Assembly: GCA_009733575.1 (NCBI GenBank) | Contig: ML769388.1 | Span: forward strand, 434,001-498,000 | Source: Gymnopus androsaceus JB14 | Lineage: Eukaryota > Basidiomycota > Agaricomycetes > Agaricales > Omphalotaceae | Reading direction: 5' to 3' | DNA length: 64,000 bases | In this document: positions 45,100 through 56,269 of the stretch, piece after piece | Numbering within the stretch: the first letter of the stretch is position 1 | Layout of the letters: each line of letters starts with the position of its first letter | The notes under the pieces: generated by a model | Database searches by the model: none | Seen by the model: only the letters and a program-made list of their open reading frames with translations | Told to the model about the DNA's origin: nothing | Program-made: the position numbers and the translations under genes

Positions 45100-45733
45100 C
45101 TGTACCTCTATGTACATAGGCAATGTCACGCATCACGCAGCCCCCGTTGCGTCGCCAAAATTGCGTGATGTCACGCAGATTTTGGGGTCAGTTGCCTAGC
45201 TAGAAAGCGTGACGAAAAGGCTCAAAAAACCCCCAAAATATGCTCAAAAATTCGCAAAATTCTACTACTACAGCTCTAGACATCAGTCATAGGTACTAAG
45301 GTAATTTACCACTCTCAATCCACATAGTACCATATGCCCATACATCTTCACCTTCCAAACTATAAATCCGCATTAACATCTGTATTAGCCTCAAAAACAG
45401 ATTTGTCAGCCACGCCGAGAACTTTACCGCAACGAGCTTCAATCTCTTCCGAGTCATAAAGATGTTGGTCTTTCTTGAGGTACTCTTAGAGTGCTGTTTG
45501 AGTTTCCCTGCTGGTAAGATAAGTTTTGGAAAGGCTGTACTTTTCCTTGTAACTGACTTTTCCCAAGCCTAGAGATATGATATGTAAGTACCAAAAGTTT
45601 ATAGGACAATGATCCGTGCCTCTGCATTGCATGGTTTCCAAAAAAATCCAACATCACGCTAAGATCTGGCCCCGTTGCCTAACTTGCGAGCGTGATGGTC
45701 ACGTGACGGTTGCCTAAATACATAGAGGTACAG
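45100..45733. mobile_element. non-autonomous TIR element with TA target duplication
   Basis: The left end CTGTACCTCTATGTA..AGGCAA..GTCACG recurs inverted at the right end (to CATAGAGGTACAG at 45733). Both ends are flanked by TA (45098-45099 and 45734-45735), fitting a Tc1/mariner-type target duplication. Subterminal CGTGATG/TCACG motifs repeat several times, including GCGTGATGTCACGCA at ~45166. The 634-bp interior encodes no transposase. Probably a MITE. Confidence 0.7.
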
Positions 45734-45735
45734 TA

Positions 45736-47332
45736 TTTGTAGTTTCCGTGAACTCTATGTGCTACTTAATTGTAATATGCTTCTTGTCATGCCTTGGACC
45801 AGTAAAGTTCGAAACTGTGCTGCTTTACTGACTGTCCATGTTAAAGCTACAGACAGGAATAAATGATACGATGAGAGAACAAAACTCCTACAAAAGACAG
45901 GCTCGAAAAACGTATAATTGCATTATGTGGGAATATAAAAAGCAGTGAGGAGGGTTCCACAAACACGAAGTTTGGCATGCTTTCCAAGATGACAGTAGTG
46001 TTGATATCCATATCCTTTGTCGGATTGTTCTTCATAAGATCATTAATTTTCTCTTAAAATTGGTGACAGGAGGCTCCGTAGTATACAAGGTATCGGCAAA
46101 AGGACCCATCTGAACAAAAGGTCCTACTTCTTGATCTTGGTGAGGTTGTCCTTTTTTGATTTAGGCTCACCGGTGCTGTCCGAGTCTGTCAAGTAAGTGT
46201 CAACATTAATAATTGGACTCCGAGGGAGGTGTAACCTCTTTCTCCTCTAGCTCAAAAAGGCTCGACGATTAATCAATTAATTAATAACTCCGGTCAAAGC
46301 GTAATATTTTTAGATTTATTCACACGCCCGCTCGCAAGCTTCCAGTCATAAACACTTGACGATTAAAAAAATTACCAAGTGACTTGAAAAGATTACTCTT
46401 ATATTTCAAGTCTGATTTATCCCATTTGCTGGGTTTTGTACGAGAAATACTTATTGCCGAACCTTTTAGGTTTGGCTCCTTATACGGATGTTTTGTCCAG
46501 ACTTATCTCCATATATCCAAATATTTCCAAATCCGTTGAGCGCCACAACTCGGCAACTTCAAACCAAAAATGGTTCGGCCCTCGCCGATTGCGGTCCATT
46601 CCCCCCCAGTTATTATTTAGAAAACTGTTTCCGAGAAGATTCCGATATCATATAGACTATATACGAACTTATTTGACCACTAGATTGAACAATGCCCGCT
46701 AGAGGGTGAGTCTCGGATGAATCATACATAAGAGAAACCAAAATCGAAATAACTGCGCGCGGAGGGCAGCGTGCCAGTGTACGGGATCGATGGCGGGCAA
46801 GTCGTATTTTCTTCATCGTTTTTGTAAATGATAGTATATACCCAGCAGAATATATAGAATGGGCATCCATCACCGTGCTATTCATGCTCTGAAGTACCTG
46901 TGCGCTACATCGACGATCACAATCATTGACCGGATGCGGACTCACCTCAATTACTTCTTTGATATACTGTACGCATTCTCCAATGGCTCGAATCTGATAG
47001 CACCATAATATCCTGTGGCATCCATGGCATAATGAGGATGGAAATGCAATGTAATTACTACGAGAGAATCGGTCATTCAGTGATTTGAATTTATTTTACA
47101 GCACCTCACTCGAATGCGAGGAGAACAGACTTTGGGAAAACTATCCACACGAGGAGGAAGCTGAAGGAAGCAATAAACGCTGACTCTGATAAGCACCCGA
47201 TGCTAATTACCGATGATTAAGACAAAGTAAGTAACGAACGCAAGCACAGTGGGTGTAATATGTTGTAGTCATAAAATGTCCAAAAAAGTGTCCAATCGTG
47301 TCGGAATCATGCACTGAAAGAATACTGGCGCT
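45736..47332. other. gene-poor, AT-rich spacer
   Basis: About 1.6 kb with no frame that reads as a conserved protein. Runs such as AATCAATTAATTAATAA near 46.27 kb and many short frames suggest old mobile-element debris, but no terminal repeats could be defined. Confidence 0.4.
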
Positions 47333-47934
47333 TCAATTGAGCCCAGCAACCGCAACTGCTACCAATCCAATCGCTCCGACAAGGGTCATCGGAGCCTGGG
47401 CGATGAACGCTCCGTTGCCGGTCGTAGTACCGTTGCCCGTGCTGTTGCCCGTACTGTTACCCGATCCACTAGAGCCACTCGACGAGCTAGTGCCGTTCCC
47501 CGATCCACTAGAGCCGGATGATGAGCTCGTGCCATTAACCCCTGCAGGTGAACCAGTGGCAGACGAATTGGAGGAGCCCGCTGTCGTGGTAGGGAAACTG
47601 GTGCCATTAATAGCACTAGTAGCGGAAATCGTGCTGTTGTCCTGACCAATGCTAGTGGACGTGGCGGCATTGGTAGCTATAGTAGTGGGATCGGTGTCAC
47701 TGGAAAATATAGTGCCACTGCCAGTAGCGGCACTGCTGGTAGCGGCAGCACCACTGGTTGAGAAAGTTGTGGCACTCGAGAAACTGTAGTGGACGAAAGT
47801 TTATTAATTTGTTGGGTCTTAAATTAAGAGAACAAGAGCACGTACGCGTCCGAGGTGATGGATTCCGAGGTGAGGGTTTGTGCCCAAGCAGAAGCAGCAA
47901 GGGACAGGAGAATGCTCGACCAAAGCAACTTCAT
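47333..47934 (-). CDS. Ser/Thr-rich secreted protein, probably GPI-anchored cell-wall protein
   Basis: Two exons (47934-47846 and 47783-47333) join in frame. The signal peptide is MKLLWSSILLSLAASAWAQ. The mature region is almost entirely Ser, Thr, Gly, Ala and Asn, with repeated NGT/NST N-glycosylation sequons and a near-duplicate block (SSSGSSGSGNGTSSSSGSSG). The C-terminus is GAFIAQAPMTLVGAIGLVAV plus AVAGLN, a hydrophobic GPI-attachment tail preceded by small residues (the likely omega site). Similar small Ser/Thr-rich GPI proteins coat fungal walls. No enzyme domain is present. The frame is intact and the intron short. The specific family is not known. Confidence 0.8.
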
Positions 47935-48364
47935 AGTAGAATGAACTGATTGAAAAGAAGAAATAACGAAAGGACTGGGATTTCCTTGGAAACCCATCTC
48001 ATTTTATACTCATCGTACCAGAAGCAGTGCGATTTCAAGATGTTATTGGAGAATGGGAAACTCCTGCATGCTTCTGTGGCACCAAACTACCTAAGCGCTT
48101 GGCAAGACTTCGAATGAATACTATTCATCCCCTCTTCAGCACTCACAAAGGGCTCCAAAGACCGCAAGTTGACCATTTTGAATGGTCCTGTCCTGATCCT
48201 GTTCATCCGATTCCCGATTTCGGATTCTTATGTGAGATTCAGGTTTGTTAAAGCGCAGTTAGAATATTCAATACCACCGCTCTCCCGGTACATGCATCCG
48301 ACTTAAATGCGTCGTGTTTGCGATTTTTTCAATGTCGAGGCTTGGGATGGCCGTAGAGAATAGC

Positions 48365-49000
48365 TGTTCAAAGGTTTTTGTGGCAGCTCTACTTCAAATG
48401 GGCACTGCATGAGGACGACGACGGAGCCTTCAGGCCGGCCTGCAGGGAGGGTCCTCGACGCGCTCACTCATCCTTGTTTGCTTCAAGTGAACAGCTAGTG
48501 GAGCCATAGTCCCTATTCTGGTGAGTCGAAAACAAAAATTGTTGGTCATTTGGTCGTCCTACATAGGACCTAGGTCCCATGAGTACCACAATCAAAAAAA
48601 AAAAAAAAGAACTCACTGCAAGCAAAAAGAAATAAATTCTCTAGAAGAGAATACATAAAACCCTATGGCAAGCAAGCGAGATTAAATAACATGCAGAGAC
48701 GGTTCAAAGGTTTTTTTTGGCAGCTTTACTTCAAATGGGCGCTGCCTTCCATGACGACGACGGAGCCTTCATGCCTTCAGGAAGGGTTTCTCGGGCGCGC
48801 CCACGCATTCTCCTAGTAATATAATCTCTATTGATCGCCAATCTTTTGGCTTCCTTTCGCCGTCCTAAAATCTTCCCATATAAGTACCGCAATTCAAAAA
48901 AAAAACATCAAGCTCACACGAAAGCAAAAAAAAGAAATCAAGTCTCTCTCGAAGAGAATATAAAGCCCAAAGATTAACGATATGCCGGCGCGTACAAACC
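48365..49000. repeat. tandem duplication, period ~337 bp
   Basis: Copy 1 starts at 48365 and copy 2 at 48702. Both open GTTCAAAGG-T-run-GGCAGC, continue with ACTTCAAATGGGC and GACGACGACGGAGCCTTCA, and end with an A-rich run and AAGAGAATA. The copies have diverged by numerous substitutions and small indels. No coding frame was seen. The repeat lies between the GPI-protein promoter and cytidine deaminase. Confidence 0.7.
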
Positions 49001-49233
49001 ACACTGAATCCCATAGTAAAAGGCGATGGGATTGTTTAGTTGTGGTTTGCACTGGCACTGGTAGTAAGGCATTTGCCTCACCACCACTTGCATCGAGTTT
49101 TAATTGTACGCAGTCTACGACCGGGTTTCACGCGAATCGCGACTTGACGGATCAGCACGGACCGTGACGGTGCTAGCTTCTCTCCGAACCTCGTCCGGCT
49201 TCAAGCTTAGACAACACAAACGCGTTAACGACG

Positions 49234-49974
<741 letters not shown>

Positions 49975-50251
49975 TTGGGATGAGCGCCCCAATGTTCGTT
50001 CAATAAACCCATGTCAGACTAAAGTTCTTCGCGCAGATCCACGAAGGAATCCGAAATTACAACGACGATCGTTAATTGATAGCCCCATAAGTTAATCTGC
50101 GCCACTCTTGAATCTGACAGAATAAAGAAACAGAAGGAATAATTACAAGAATGCGATACACCCAAAGGAGATAGTCCAACGGTTACAGTAGAGATAAAAT
50201 TACAGCAAGCGCGCAGAATAGTCGGAATAGCAAGGATTCAAAGATTCAAGG

Positions 50252-51631
50252 TTAGGCACCGGAAGTGGCTCGTCCACCAGAACGATTACCTGCAGCTTTT
50301 CGTTTGCCACCTCGGTTGGATCGTCGACCATTCTTCTTGGCTGCATGATTGGTTGCGCAGGTATCACAGATCCAAGTACCTTCTGGCGCGACAGTGAGCC
50401 CGATGCACTGGATGTGGTACTGTGAAAGGAAAATGAGAACAAGGATGGAGAAGCAAGCACACAAGTACAACTTACCCATTCGACTTCACATGATGGTTCA
50501 TCGCAAGCTATCATTTCTCCAAAACTAGCACGGTTGCAGAAACAATACTGTTTATCATCTCCGTCACCCTCGGCATCGCCATCATTGACGTCGACTACGG
50601 GTTCCGCTGTGCCAAGAGGGCCAGGAGTCGCGGAGAGAGCACCGAAGGGCCTTGCTACGGGCATTCCGGGGCCTTCTAGCTGGTTGTGAGATGGAGCCCA
50701 GTCGCTCGCTGGACCAGATAGGTAGCCATTACCATTGACGTGATACGGTAGGGGTAAGGAAGGATGAGAGGCGGAGGGAGGAACGTTAAAGTCTCTACGA
50801 CCGTTGACACCGTTTGACTGACGTTGATCGTAGAGACCGTTGTAATGATCGTCCCGTGAAGGACTGGCAGCGCGATGTTGAGCAGAGGATCGGGATCGTT
50901 TGTTGGTGGCAGAATGAGAGGTCACAGAGAGGACTGATTCTGTGGGCGATGCTGGACGTTCAATTCTAGGAAAAGAATAAGAATGGATTGTGATGAAAAT
51001 CAAAAGACACACACTTTTTGGCCCGTGCGCGATTACGCTGTCTGGAGTCGTTGGGTTTGTCTTTTCTCGGAGTCGAATCGTCGTTGACTCTTTTTCTCTT
51101 TGCTGGGCTGGGATCCGTTGCGCTGGTCAGCAGAGAGCCAAAGCCACCTCGTCGTCTTCGACTTGTTTCGAAAGTGGCAAGAGGCATGAATGATTTTGCA
51201 GCGACGTGGGGATAAGTTGTGTGTCTGTTTAATGTCGAAGCATTAAAGTCTGGAATATTCTCGGCCAAATCTCGAAGATGATTGGCGTGGCCTTTAAGGC
51301 TGTCTGCAGCCTGGCAAGCGACACGAATCTTGTCTTCTCCGCCAGGCTTCAAGCGAGCAGCCTCTTCAGCAATCTCTGTCAAAAGCCAGAGTCTTTCTTC
51401 CTTTTTTCCGCTGCCCTCCTCGATCATCTGGGTCAGAGTTGTGATTTTCTGAGTGATGGAAGCCATCGAGGATGAAAGAACGGCATCGAGCTCTCGAAGG
51501 TCTGCAAAATTGCGAGAAAGATCCAAAGGTAAGGAGTCGAGAGTATGGGTGTACTCTGAAAGAAGAGAAAGAGTGTAGACTGTGCTGAGATTGGCTGATG
51601 AGCTGGACGCTACAGCTCTTGAGCGGGACAT
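50252..51631 (-). CDS. ING-family PHD-finger protein (Yng/Pho23-like)
   Basis: A subunit of histone acetyltransferase or deacetylase complexes that reads H3K4me3. The N-terminal ING helical domain contains TVYTLSLLSEYTHTLDSLPL and DLSRNFADLRELDAVL. A disordered middle carries a basic stretch (PAKRKRVNDDSTPRKDKP). The C-terminal PHD finger begins QYCFCNRASFGEMIACDEPS, runs through CEVEW/YHIQCIGLT and ends GTWICDTCA, giving all Cys4-His-Cys3 ligands. The tail is basic (KKNGRRSNRGGKRKAAGN), as in ING proteins that bind phosphoinositides. Exon 1 is about 51631-51017, with two further introns, one splitting the PHD finger. The start lies 109 bp from the divergent EH-domain gene. The gene is intact. 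It may be the Yng2 or Pho23 type; this was not decided. Confidence 0.9.
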
Positions 51632-51740
51632 GTTAGTCTGATAGAAAAATAATAAATTAAATAAATAAATCTAATTACCGCTTAGCGCTCAGGCCCGGGT
51701 CCTGTGCACGTTTTTCTACTTTAACTTACTTTCTACTTCC

Positions 51741-54050
51741 ATGACCTCAAGACGTCTGGATCTCCATGTTTCTGCCCTTAGCGACACAGAATACAAGCTT
51801 TATACCTCCAGTCTTCTCGATATAACCTCAGAGGACGGCAAAACTCGCGACGATGCCTATCTCGAGAACCTTTCCCTCAGCGTAAGGGAAGCCAGGGCAT
51901 GGCTCAGAGGAAGATATTCTCATTTGCCAGCTACCACTTTGGATAATGTTGGTCTTCTTACTCTCTTCTCGCTAATATCAACTAATATTCAATAGATACT
52001 GCGGTTCTTCTCGCCAAATCTTTCCCAGACAGACATGCTTTCTGGTGGCCAATTTTTTGCGGCGCTCAGATTGGTAGTTCATGCAGAATCAGGCAAGGAA
52101 GTCGATCGTACTTTGGCTTTTGTTCAAGGTATATTATCTTGTAATTGTTGGAATATTTGTTTATACGATGCGCAGCGCATCCTTCCTCACATCCAGTCTC
52201 CCGTCCTGGTTCACCTTCCAAGCCACAGGAAATATCCCCTATAGCGCCTTCAGGCTCATCGCAGAAAGTATCCGACTCTAACCCGTTCTTCTCACCTCCG
52301 CACAGCAACAACCCTTTCTCTAGTGCACAGAGTACTTCCGCAAAGTCGCATGACGGATCCTCCGATTCGCCTCCTTTAAAGCTTCCTCCTCTTCCTCCTA
52401 GAAAACCAAGCTTTCAGCCTCCTCCGCGGCATGGCTCCTTTGTAGCATCAACCGGCGGCAATCTGCCCCCACCACCGCCTCCAAAACCCGCATTACATTC
52501 CCATTCTTCCCATGTCGCTCATATGACATCGACACTGATGAAACAGAGCCTCATAGCTTCTAAAACTGGTAAGACAATGAAGCAGGCTGAGGAGCAGCTG
52601 GAGAAGGAAAGAGTACTCAAAGTACTCAAAAGCTCAGAAGGCTCTTCTTCTCTCCATTTGCCAACTCGAGAGCTAGAAGCTCTAGTCCAAATAAATTTAG
52701 CTCCTCCGCATCTTCCTCCTTCAATCACCTCCGAATCCGACGCTAGTCGTGATCGTGCTCCTCCACTTCCTAAAGCGCAACAAAAAACCTCCTTCGCCGC
52801 CAATGTCTACGACCTCCTTCCAGCAAGTCGCATTGGCAGGCACCTCCCATAATCCTTTCAATAACTTTAGTCGTAGCCCATTCCAACCTGCAGATGCTCC
52901 CCGCTACGCTAACTCACCCTCCACATCACCTTCTCGAAAAACAACGGATTTACCTCCGTTGCCATCTGGTCCACCTCCAAAACATCCTAATCAGAGTTCG
53001 AACTTGGCTTATCGCAAGCCACCACCTCCCATACCACCAAACCTCGCCCAGCTCCGCAATTCTAATGACCCAACTGACACTGATAAACAGGACTTTGAAT
53101 CCGTATATGGTTCTGTCGCCAAGTCTGCTTCACCTTACGTCTCGAGCTTCTCCAGAGGAGCATCAGAATTTACACCGACGCGGGCAGACTCGAGTGAATA
53201 TTTCAATGGAAATGCAAACTCGGAAAACAGTCCTTCTCCAGGGAGGATGTTCCGTTCAAAGTCCCTGCATCATCCTAGTCCTCCCTCGTTGGCTAGCCGT
53301 TTGGCTGCCGTCGATTCAGATGATGTTGAGCGATCGCCGTTCTCCCCTGTGGGCGACGAAACAACTCCGTTTGCATCTCCCGGACCGTCTCCTAGAAGAA
53401 AGAGACCGGAGAGCGTACAGGTACTTGGATCCAAGGCCAATGGTTTGGGGGTCAACTGGAACTCTCAAAAGGCTACTGGACTAGGTGGCAGTTCACCTTC
53501 GACGAGCTCAAATCTCAGCAGACATATGAGTCTTTCCACACCCTCCCCTCCGAACGCTGCCGCGGCGTTACTGAGACAACAACAGCACCAACACCAACAC
53601 CAACGAAAGCCATCCAGTTCCGGTATAGGCTCGTCCCCATCGATCTCCGACAATCCATTAAAGTCCCTCGCAGCATCCCTACAACCGCAGCTATCCTCCA
53701 TGCAACAACAACTTCAACCTCATTTAGATAAAGCACGGTATAAAGCTGAAGCGGGACTCTCTAAGAGAGGATTTGTGCGGGATCCGGCGATTAGACGACG
53801 GCGCAGGGAGGATGAGGAGGGGTTGATGCGGGATGGGATCGGGGATGGATGGGAACAGAGTGTACAGGATGAGGAGTATGACGATGATGTCGAGGATGAG
53901 GATCAGTATGAGAGGCGCACTAGTAGGATGCCGAGGAGTATGAATACTGGTGGGATAAGGAGTAGGGAGCAGTCGACTGGGAAGGTGGGGATAGAGAAAG
54001 ACCATCTAAAGTGGCCGGTTGCCGAAGGAGAGGGATGGAGGCCACTTTGA
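51741..54050 (+). CDS. EH-domain-like, proline-rich endocytic protein, with a probable frame break
   Basis: The N-terminal ~115 residues form an EH-like helical domain. It begins SALSDTEYKLYTSSLLDITS and is followed by ILRFFSPNLSQTDMLSGGQF and FAALRLVVHAESGKEVDR. This resembles the EF-hand-like EH fold that binds NPF motifs. The rest is low-complexity, with polyproline tracts (LPPPPPPKPAL, APPLPKR) and NPF tripeptides (SNPFFS, NNPFSS, HNPFNN). It ends in an acidic and basic tail before WRPL at 54050. Such proteins act as endocytic scaffolds. The frame that covers the middle ends out of step near 52771-52790; reading PLPKRNKKPPSPPMSTTSFQ requires one fewer base there. The last ~420 residues are then a single open frame. 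Two short introns lie in the N-terminal half. Confidence 0.8.
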
Positions 54051-54665
54051 TTCACATATATATATATATCTCTTCGACATCTAGAATTATTTATCTGGCA
54101 TGAAAAAAGAGCATTCTGTACAATATACATAGTATACATCTCACTTGTCTTTTTCGATACGTACTAGCAATTCCAGCGATCCTTCTGACTAGCGGTGATA
54201 CTTGGAATCTCCAGAGCATCTTGGGACTGCGATTCAACTCGGATCATACGATGTACGTCGGGCAAAACCTGCAAATTCAGTACAAGAAAAACTAGAAAAT
54301 GATACATTTCAGACATGGATTCTATGCTATATGTGGTACATGTTGCGAATGTGGATGCAATATATAAGATGCAGAATGTGTTCAACACTGGTTTGCAAAA
54401 AAAAAAAAAAAAGACTCCACGTAATCTCGGCGCCCCCAAGACCTAGCATTGCCAAACAGCAACGCCTAGTCCTGCTTTTCGACTCTCCTTCCCTCCAAAA
54501 ATGTGATGTCTCCAGAAGCAGTGGTATAGTGGCGTTAAGCTTCCAAGATCGTGAAGATAATGATGACATGGACGACGGCATAAAAGTCATGGATGTGTAT
54601 GTGTTTGCATAGACGATATCGATGTAACATCTAGCGTCGGAGAAGCGGATGGATGCATATGTGCT

Positions 54666-54896
54666 TCACTTGCGTGAAACAAACTTCTTCAGAGGATTCT
54701 GAGTTCCCTGGGACTGCTGTCGTGGTTGTCCATTCGTCTGATTAGGGTATGAGGACGAAGGTGAGAACGCCGAAGCGTACATCGCATGCGAATCGCGCGG
54801 GGACTGGTGGAAAGTCGGAAACGCGTTGGGAGATGTAACGCCCGAGGGGAAGAAGCCGCGTGAGGTGGGAGGTGCGGTGTATGTGTAGGAAGACAT
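54666..54896 (-). CDS. small Ser/Pro-rich protein, unknown
   Basis: A 76-codon intronless frame, MSSYTYTAPPTSRGFFPSGV then TSPNAFPTFHQSP and a basic end NPLKKFVSRK. It lacks a signal peptide or membrane segment. It is followed on its upstream side by a C/T-free purine-rich stretch that looks like the complement of a fungal pyrimidine-rich 5' UTR. Codon-level conservation cannot be tested here. Probably a real small gene of the kind common in agarics; the function is unknown. Confidence 0.5.
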   Translation of the reverse strand: MSSYTYTAPPTSRGFFPSGVTSPNAFPTFHQSPRDSHAMYASAFSPSSSYPNQTNGQPRQQSQGTQNPLKKFVSRK

Positions 54897-56269
54897 GATG
54901 ATGACGATGACCGGCAGATGGTTAATTAAGTGAGAGTGATAAGATGATAGAGTGATTGCACGAGAGGGAAATGAGAGTAGAAATTAGAGAGACGTGAGAT
55001 GCGTTATGCGATGGGGGAAGGATGAAGCCAGCTGGGGGGTGTTGAGATGCACGACCAGCTTTTATATTATGGCGGCGATACGACGATCACGACAATTGTG
55101 TATCCGTGTGGACACGCAAGGCTGGAGGATAATAAGGTCGGATAAGGCGTGAGATAGGGGGTAAGCGCTATTGTCCTCGATAATAACAATAGTGTCAGTT
55201 CCTTTGGTTCGGCGGAAACACGATATAGAAGCACGGAGCAGGCCAAGACAATCTAATAGAGTATCTATTAGGCAGATGGAGAGCTCGAGAACGAATCGAA
55301 GCGAGACTGTTACAGGAACAGGTAGAGCTTGCTTTGTTACTTTGCATCTAATGAGGTTGGAGGATTTATACCAGACAAAGCGGAAGATACGGATGATACT
55401 TACGGATGTACTGTAAAGAAAAGAACAAGCCAGCTTCCCAACATGGAAGTGTCTTTGTCCAGGGATAGAAATCGCTAGCCTCGTGTTGGCGGATGATCCA
55501 AGCCTTCCAAAAAGAGATGAAGGACAGCGCAGGGTAGCGCATGATGTTTTCCGAATACGATTTTCTGATGAAAGCTTCGGAAAGTCAATGCGCGTCAGCT
55601 GAATGATTCAAAGCTTACCTCAACGTGTCGGCATTACCGTATACGAGACAAGGACACTCCACTGTACATTGCATGAGTCAGGATAGGTCAGGATGTATGC
55701 TTGCATCGATAGAATTCGACCCCTCCAAAGTCCTAGTCATTCAGTTGACAGCTATTATTGTTTTAATTATGGTTGAGAGTATGGACAAAATTCAATGACA
55801 GCTTGTTATCAGAATTCTGCAGTAGAAGCTCCAGGAAACACTGACAGGAAAGACAAAAGAGTTCTAACGTAGGGAAATGAAATGAAAGGATCATCGATGT
55901 CATTCGATGAAATCGTAAAAAGTACTGCTTTGACCTTTTGCCGTCCGGCATTTCTCATCCACTACTACCCCCTCTCTACCATGATAAATATACTCTTCTC
56001 AACTGTGCGCTCGAAGAGCCTGGGCTCGTCCTTCCCATCGTGACATAAACCGGTCGCTTTCACCAAATCGACAGGCAAGTTGACTCTTAGTATTCGCAAT
56101 ATGGATGATTCGACGATCGCAGCTTGCTGTGAATCCGAGCTGAATCGGACAAGGAGAAGTGAAGAAGCTACAGAACAACCAATTGTTGGACAAAGTATTA
56201 CAGCTGAATACAAGCTTTGCCACCTAGCGGCATGAAAAGTATACTGAACAATAAATAATGCTAATGTCA
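54897..56269. other. intergenic, no gene seen
   Basis: About 1.4 kb. The left ~250 bp should be the promoter of the small protein gene. A segment at 55980-56100 resembles one at 59830-59940 (see findings). No supported coding region. Confidence 0.45.

Noticed and set aside
47386..47670. Long Arg/Pro-rich minus-strand frame overlapping the GPI-protein gene
   Set aside because: It is the alternate-frame shadow of the Ser/Thr-rich repeats, which stay open in several frames because of biased composition.
48960..49130. A tRNA-like string (GGCACTGGTAGTAAGG..TTGCCTCACC) before cytidine deaminase
   Set aside because: No box B match and the acceptor stem does not pair; at best a degenerate remnant.
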